Assembly: GCA_001586965.3 (NCBI GenBank) | Contig: LUCW03001435.1 | Span: 32,630-96,629 of the forward strand | Direction: 5' to 3' | Length of the DNA: 64,000 bases | Source: Sphaeroforma sirkka | Taxonomy: Eukaryota; Opisthokonta; Ichthyosporea; Ichthyophonida | Part shown: positions 58,261 to 64,000 of the stretch, one piece after another | Layout: the number at the start of each line of letters is the position of its first letter | Numbering within the stretch: the stretch's first letter is position 1 | Notes under the pieces: model-generated | The model's database searches: none | Seen by the model: only the letters and a program-made list of their open reading frames with translations | Told to the model about the DNA's origin: nothing | Position numbers and translations under genes: made by a program

Positions 58261-61200
58261 CCCAAACCAGAGTTTCTCCTAGCCGTTATCCAACAATAGG
58301 AATGAAAATATTTCAAACGGTATAGGTTGAACAAGATATAGCCCAAACCAGAGTTTCTCCTGCCGTTGGCCAACAATAGGACTAGAAATATTTCAAACGG
58401 TATAGGTACGAAACAAGAATAGCCCAGATACAGTAGTCCCTCCTGCCGTTGGCCAACAATAGGACTAGAAATATTTCAAAAGGTATAGGTACGAACAAGA
58501 ATAGCCCAAACCAGAGTTCCTCCTCCTGCCGTTGGCCAACAATAGAACTGAAAATATTTCATACGGTATAGGTACGAACAAGAATAGGCCAAACCATAGA
58601 TCCTCCTGCCGTTGGCCAACAATAGAACTAGAAATATTTCAAACGGTATAAGGTTTCTTAGAACAAAAATAGCCCAAACCATAGTTCCTCCTGCTAGTTG
58701 GCCAACAATAGGACTGAAATATTTCAAACGGTATAGGTACGAACAAGAATAGCCCAAACCAGAGTTTCTCCTGCCGTTGGCCAACAATAAGACTAGAAAT
58801 ATTTCAAACGGTATAGGTACGAACAAGAATAGCCCAAATCAGAGTTCCTCCTGCCGTTGGCCAACAATAGACTAGAACTATCAAAAATATTTCAAATGGT
58901 ATAGGTACGAACAAAGAATAGCCCAAACCAGAGTTCCTCTTGCCGTTGGCCAACAATAGATATATAAAATTTTCAAATGGTATAGGTACGAACAAGAATA
59001 GCCCAAACCAGAGTTCCTCCTGCCGTTGTCCAACAATAGGAATGAAAATATTTCAAACGGTATTGGCCAACAAGAATAGTCCCAAAGCACAGTTCCTCCT
59101 GTTCTTGGCCAACAATAGGACTGAAAATATTTCAATCGGTATAGGTACGAACAACAATAAGAGTTCCTCCTGCCGTTGGCCAACAATAGAACTAGAAATA
59201 TTTCAAACGGTATAGGGTATCTACAAGAATAGAATAGCCCAAACCACAGTTCCTCCTGCCGTTGGCCAACAATAGAACTGAAAATATTTCAAAAGGTATA
59301 GGTATCTACAAGAATAGCCCAGAGCACAGTTCCTCCTGCCGTTGGCCAACAATAGGGACTGAAAATATTTCAAACGGTATAGGTACGAACAAGAATAGCC
59401 CAAAACCAGTTCCTCCTGCCGTTGGCCAACAATAGGACTAGAAATATTTCAAACGGTATAGGGTACGAACAAGAATAGCCCAAACCCAGTTTCTCCTGCC
59501 GTTGGCCAACAATAGGACTGAAAATATTTCAAACGGTATAGGTACGAACAAGAATAGCCCAAACCAGAGTTCCTCCTGCCGTTGGCCAACAATAGGACTA
59601 GAAATATTTCAAACGGTATAGGTACGAACAAGAATAGCCCAAACCAGAGTTTCTCCTGCCGTTGGCCAACAATAGGACTAGAAATATTTCAAACGGTATA
59701 GGTACGAACAAGAATAGCCCAAACCAGAGTTCCTCCTGCCGTTGGCCAACAATAGAACTGAAATATTTTCAAATGGTATGGTTACGAACAAGAATAGCCC
59801 AAACCAAAGTTCCTCCTGCCGTTGGCCAACAATAGGAATGAAAATATTTCAAACGGTATTGATATGAACAAGAATAGCCCAAACCAGAGTTTCTCTCCTG
59901 CCGTTGGCCAACATAGGACTAGAAATATTTCAAATAGGTACGACCAAGAATAGCCCAAACCAGAAGACCTCCTGCCGTTGGCCAACAATAGGACTGAGAA
60001 ATATTTCAAAAGGTATAGGTATGAACAAGAGAATAGCCCAAACCAGAGTTCCTCCTGCCGTTGGCCAACAATAGAACTGAAAATATTTCAAATGGTATAG
60101 ATTACGAACAAGAATAGCCCAAATATGAGTTCCTCCTGCCGTTGGCCAACAATAGAACTAGAAATATTTCAAACGGTATAGGTACGAACAAGAATAGCCC
60201 AAACCAGAGTTCCTCCTGCCGTTGGCCAACAATAGGACTAGAAATATTTCAAACGGTATAGGTACGAACAAGAATAGCCCAAACCAGAGTTTCTCCTGCC
60301 GTTGGCCAACAATAAGACTAGAAATATTTCAAACGGTATATGGGTACGAACAAGAATAGCCCAAACCAGAGTTCCTCCTGCCGTTGGCCAACAATAGAAC
60401 TAGAAATATTTCAAATGGTATAGGTACGAACAAGAATAGCCCAAACCAGAGTTCCTCCTGCCGTTGGCCAACAATAGAACTATAAAATATTTCAAACGGT
60501 ATAGGTACGAACAAGAATAGCCCAAACCAGAGTTCCTCCTGCCGTTGGCCAACAATAGGACTGAAAATATTTCAAACGGTATAGGTACGAACAAGAATAG
60601 CCCAAAGCAGAGTTCCTCCTGCCGTTGGCCAACAATAGAACTGAAAATATTTCAAACGGTATAGGTACGAACAAGAATAGCCAAACCACAGTTCCTCCCT
60701 GCCGTTGGCCAACAATAGGACTAGAAATATTTCAAACGGTATAGGTACGAACAAGAATAGCCCAAACCAGAGTTCCTCCTGCCGTTGGCCAACAATAGAA
60801 CTAGAAATATTTCAAACGGTATAGGTATCGAACAAGAATAGCCCAAACCACAGTTCCTCCTGCCGTTGTCCAACAATAGGAATGAAAATATTTCAAACGG
60901 TATAGTTATCTACAAGAATAGTTCCAAAGCACAGTTCCTCCTGCCGTTGGCCAACAATAGAACTGAAAATATTTCAAAAGGTATAGGTATCTACAAGAAT
61001 AGTCCAAAGCACAGTTCCTCCTGCTGTTGGCCAACAATAGGACTGAAAATATTTCAAAAGGTATAGGTATGAACAAGAATAGTCTAAAACCAGAGTTCCT
61101 CCTGCCGTTGGCCAACAATAGGACTAGAAATATTTCAAACGGTATAGGTACGAACAAGAATAGCCCAAACCAGAGTTTCTCCTTCCGTTGTCCAACAATA

Positions 61201-63735
61201 GGACTGAAAATATTTCAAACGGTATAGGTACGAACAAGAATAGCCCAAACCAGAGTTCCTCCTGCCGTTGGCCAACAATAGGACTAGAAATATTTCAAAC
61301 GGTATAGGTACGAACAAGAATAGCCCAAACCAGAGTTTCCTCCTGCCGTTGGCCAACAATAAGACTAGAAATATTTCAAACGGTATAGGTACGAACAAGA
61401 ATAGCCCAAACCAGAGTTCCTCCTGCCGTTGGCCAACAATAGAACTAGAAAAGTTTCAAATGGTATAGTTACGAACAAGAATAGCCCAAACCAGAGTTCC
61501 TCCTGCCGTTGGCCAACAATAGGACTATAAAATATTTCAAATGGTATAGTTACGAACAAGAATAGCCCAAACCAGAGTTCCTCCTGCCGTTGTCCAACAA
61601 TAGGAATGAAAATATTTCAAACGGTATAGATATCTACAAGAATAGCCCAAGCACAGTTCCTCCTGTTGTTGGCCAACAATAGGACTGAAAATATTTCAAA
61701 CGGTATAGGTACGAACAAGAATAGCCCAACCAGAGTTCCTCCTGCCGTTGGCCAACAATAGGACTAGAAATATTTCAAACGGTATAGGTAGAACAAGAAT
61801 AGCCCAAACCAGAGTTCCTCCTGCCGTTGGCCAACAATAGAACTAGAAATATTTCAAACGGTATAGGTATCGAACAAGAATAGCCCAAAGCAGAGTTCCT
61901 CCTGCCGTTATCCAACAATAGGAATGAAAATATTTCAAACGGTATAGGTACGAACAAGAATAGCCCAAACCACAGTTCCTCCTGCCGTTGGCCAACAATA
62001 GGACTGAAAATATTTCAAAAGGTATAGGTATACATGAACAAGAATAGCCCAAAGCAGAGTTCCTCCTGCCGTTGGCCAACAATGGGACTGAAAATATTTC
62101 AAAAGGTATAGGTATGAACAAGAATAGCCCAAACCAGAGTTCCTCCTGCCGTTGGCCAACAATAGGACTAGAAATATTTCAAACGGTATAGGTACGAACA
62201 AGAATAGCCCAAACCAGAGTTTCTCCTTGCCGTTGGCCAACAATAGGAATGAAAATATTTCAAACGGTATAGGTACGAACAAGAATAGCCCAAACCAGAG
62301 TTCCTCCTGCCGTTGGCCAACAATAGGACTAGAAATGTTTCAAACGGTATAGGTACGAACAAGAATAGCCCAAACCAGAGTTTCTCCTGCCGTTGGCCAA
62401 CAATAAGACTAGAAATATTTCAAACGGTATAGGTACGAACAAGAATAGCCCAAACCAGAGTTCCTCCTGCCGTTGGCCAACAATAGAACTATAAAAGTTT
62501 CAAATGGTATAGTTACGAACAAGAATAGCCCAAACCAGAGTTCCTCCTGCCGTTGGCCAACAATAGAACTATAAAATTTTCAAATGGTATAGTTACGAAC
62601 AAGAATAGCCCAAACCAGAGTTCCTCCTGCCGTTGTCCAACAATAGGAATGAAAATATTTCAAACGGTATAGATATCTACAAGAATAGCCCAAAGCACAG
62701 TTCCTCCTGTTGTTGGCCAACAATAGGACTGAAAATATTTCAAACGGTATAGGTATGAACAAGAATAGCCCAACCCAGAGTTCCTCCTGCCGTTGGCCAA
62801 CAATAGAACTAGAAATATTTCAAACGGTATAGGTATTAACAAGAAAGAATAGCCCAACCCAGAGTTCCTCCTGCCGTTGGCCAACAATAGAACTAGAAAT
62901 ATTTCAAACGGTATAGGTATCTACAAGAATAGCCCAAAGCACAGTTCCTCCTGCCGTTGGCCAACAATAGAACTGAAAATATTTCAAACGGTATGGGTAT
63001 CTACAAGAATAGTTCCAAAGCACAGTTCCTCCTGCCGTTGGCCAACAATAGGACTGAAAATATTTCAAAAGGTATAGGGTACGAACAAGAATAGTTCAAA
63101 GCAGAGTTCCTCCTGCCGTTGGCCAACAATAGGACTAGAAATATTTCAAACGGTATAGGTACGAACAAGAATAGTTCAAACCAGAGTTTCTCCTGCGTTA
63201 TCCAACAATAGGACTATGAAAATGTTTCAAACGGTATAGGTACGAACAAGAATAGCCCAAAACCAGAGTTCCTCCTGCCGTTGGCCAACAATAGGACTAG
63301 AAATGTTTCAAACGGTATAGGTACGAACAAGAATAGCCCAAACCAAGAATATTTCCAAACCAGAGTTTCTCCTTCCCACACAACAATAGGACTAGAAAAT
63401 GTTTCAAACGGTATAGGTATACGAACAAAGAATAGCCCAAAATTGAGTTCCTCCTTCCGTTGGCCAACAATAGGACTATAACATTTCTCAAAGGTATAGG
63501 AAGTTACGAACAAGAAATAGCTACAATGAAAAGTTCCTCACTAGTTGGCCAACAATAGAACTATAAAATTTTCAAATGGTATGAACAAGAATAACCCAAT
63601 TAGAGTTCCTACTCTGCCGTTGTCCAACAATAGGAATGAAAATATTTCAAGCAGTATAGATATCTACAAGAATAGTTCAAAGCACAGTTCCTCCTGCCGT
63701 TGGCCAACAATAGAACTGAAAATATTTGAAAAAGA
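57780..63735 (+). repeat. 80-bp satellite array, about 70 monomers
   Basis: Consensus blocks: GAACAAGAATAGCCCAAACC, AGAGTTCCTCCTGCCGTTGG, CCAACAATAGGACTAGAAAT, ATTTCAAACGGTATAGGTAC; 80 bp in total, all in the same orientation. It is the 99-bp monomer minus about 19 bp around TCGGTCACGCACTGC, plus point differences. Variants include GGTATCTACAAGAATAG with AAAGCACAG (for example 59283, 60903, 62674). Three monomers give 80 codons, explaining the repetitive open frames. The array ends at GAAAATATTTGAAAAAGACG near 63735. Confidence 0.96.
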
Positions 63736-64000
63736 CGCATACTATTGAATATAGTGGCTCTTTGCCCATATATAACCGAAGGGATTGGTACTTGACATTT
63801 GTTTAAGGTGATTAAAAGCAGGCAAACACGCTGCCAGGTGAAATATCTAGAAACTACATGACCAGTTCAAAATGGACGATTTTTTATTGGGGCGTCGTTG
63901 GCTTTTAACTTATGGTCAATCCGCTGAATAAATTTTGGACAAAATTCAAAGTATTTCGTTTAGAATGGCCATTGAAAATTCGAGGGTGAATTATACGTAT
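63736..64000. other. Non-repetitive flank of the satellite array
   Basis: 265 bp of AT-rich sequence with no satellite, LTR or convincing ORF. It is the only stretch in the window not attributable to a repeat family, so it may be the start of unique chromosomal DNA. Confidence 0.6.

Noticed and set aside
39336-63735. CRISPR-like array
   Set aside because: Monomers are contiguous without unique spacers, and no cas-like gene is present. It is satellite DNA in a eukaryotic context.
58476-63748. ORFs with repeated LLLANGRRNSGLGYSCSYLY-type peptides
   Set aside because: They are translations of the 80-bp satellite; three monomers make 80 codons. There is no sign of a gene.

Overview
The window is a nest of eukaryotic retrotransposons beside a long satellite array. 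There is no cellular gene, rRNA, complete tRNA or CRISPR array that I can support. Two families of chromodomain Ty3/gypsy elements (named Gyp-A and Gyp-B here), one Ty1/copia fragment and four kinds of tandem repeat account for almost every base. LTR retrotransposons, poly(TA) microsatellites and 99-bp/80-bp satellites point to a eukaryotic nuclear genome in heterochromatin, perhaps centromeric or subtelomeric. The host cannot be named from this sequence. An early-diverging fungus or another unicellular eukaryote is plausible, but that is inference.

Layout. 1-5609: Gyp-A copy 1 (+), cut by the window edge three bases after its gag start codon. 5610-6683: a Ty1/copia reverse-transcriptase fragment (-) broken by copy 1. 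6684-8696 and 16597-about 19210: a split Gyp-B element (-), consisting of 3' LTR, polypurine tract, minisatellite-rich 3' UTR and pol. Its integrase gene is interrupted by 8697-16596, which is a Gyp-A fold-back with inverted terminal LTRs and flanking 23-bp duplications. Inside that fold-back sits a younger, internally deleted Gyp-A (-) at 9440-15422 with a 4-bp target-site duplication. About 18960-20167: a degenerate 38-bp tandem repeat. 20168-29100: Gyp-A copy 2 (+), with every segment present but several frameshifts. 29101-30312: an island of decayed 99-bp satellite. 30313-39338: Gyp-A copy 3 (+), strongly scrambled in mid-pol. 39336-about 57780: 99-bp satellite, roughly 185 monomers. About 57780-63735: a related 80-bp satellite, roughly 70 monomers. 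63736-64000: nothing recognised.

How Gyp-A is built, read by comparing copies: a 180-bp LTR (TGT...ACA), a 2.3-kb AT-rich leader, ORF1 (basic, 282 aa), an ATGA overlap, ORF2 (gag with an atypical zinc knuckle), an in-frame TAG, pol, a 3' UTR, the polypurine tract cttgaggggag, and the LTR. Pol runs protease, RT, RNase H, a domain resembling the Dam-like methyltransferase of DIRS elements with an NPPW motif, integrase, and chromodomain. Chromodomains commonly steer integration to heterochromatin, which fits finding these elements embedded in satellite DNA.

The points I consider most worth following are the methyltransferase-like domain kept in both gypsy families, the conserved gag-TAG-pol arrangement, the fold-back element with 23-bp flanking duplications, and the 99-bp/80-bp satellite pair that share a perfect palindromic core.
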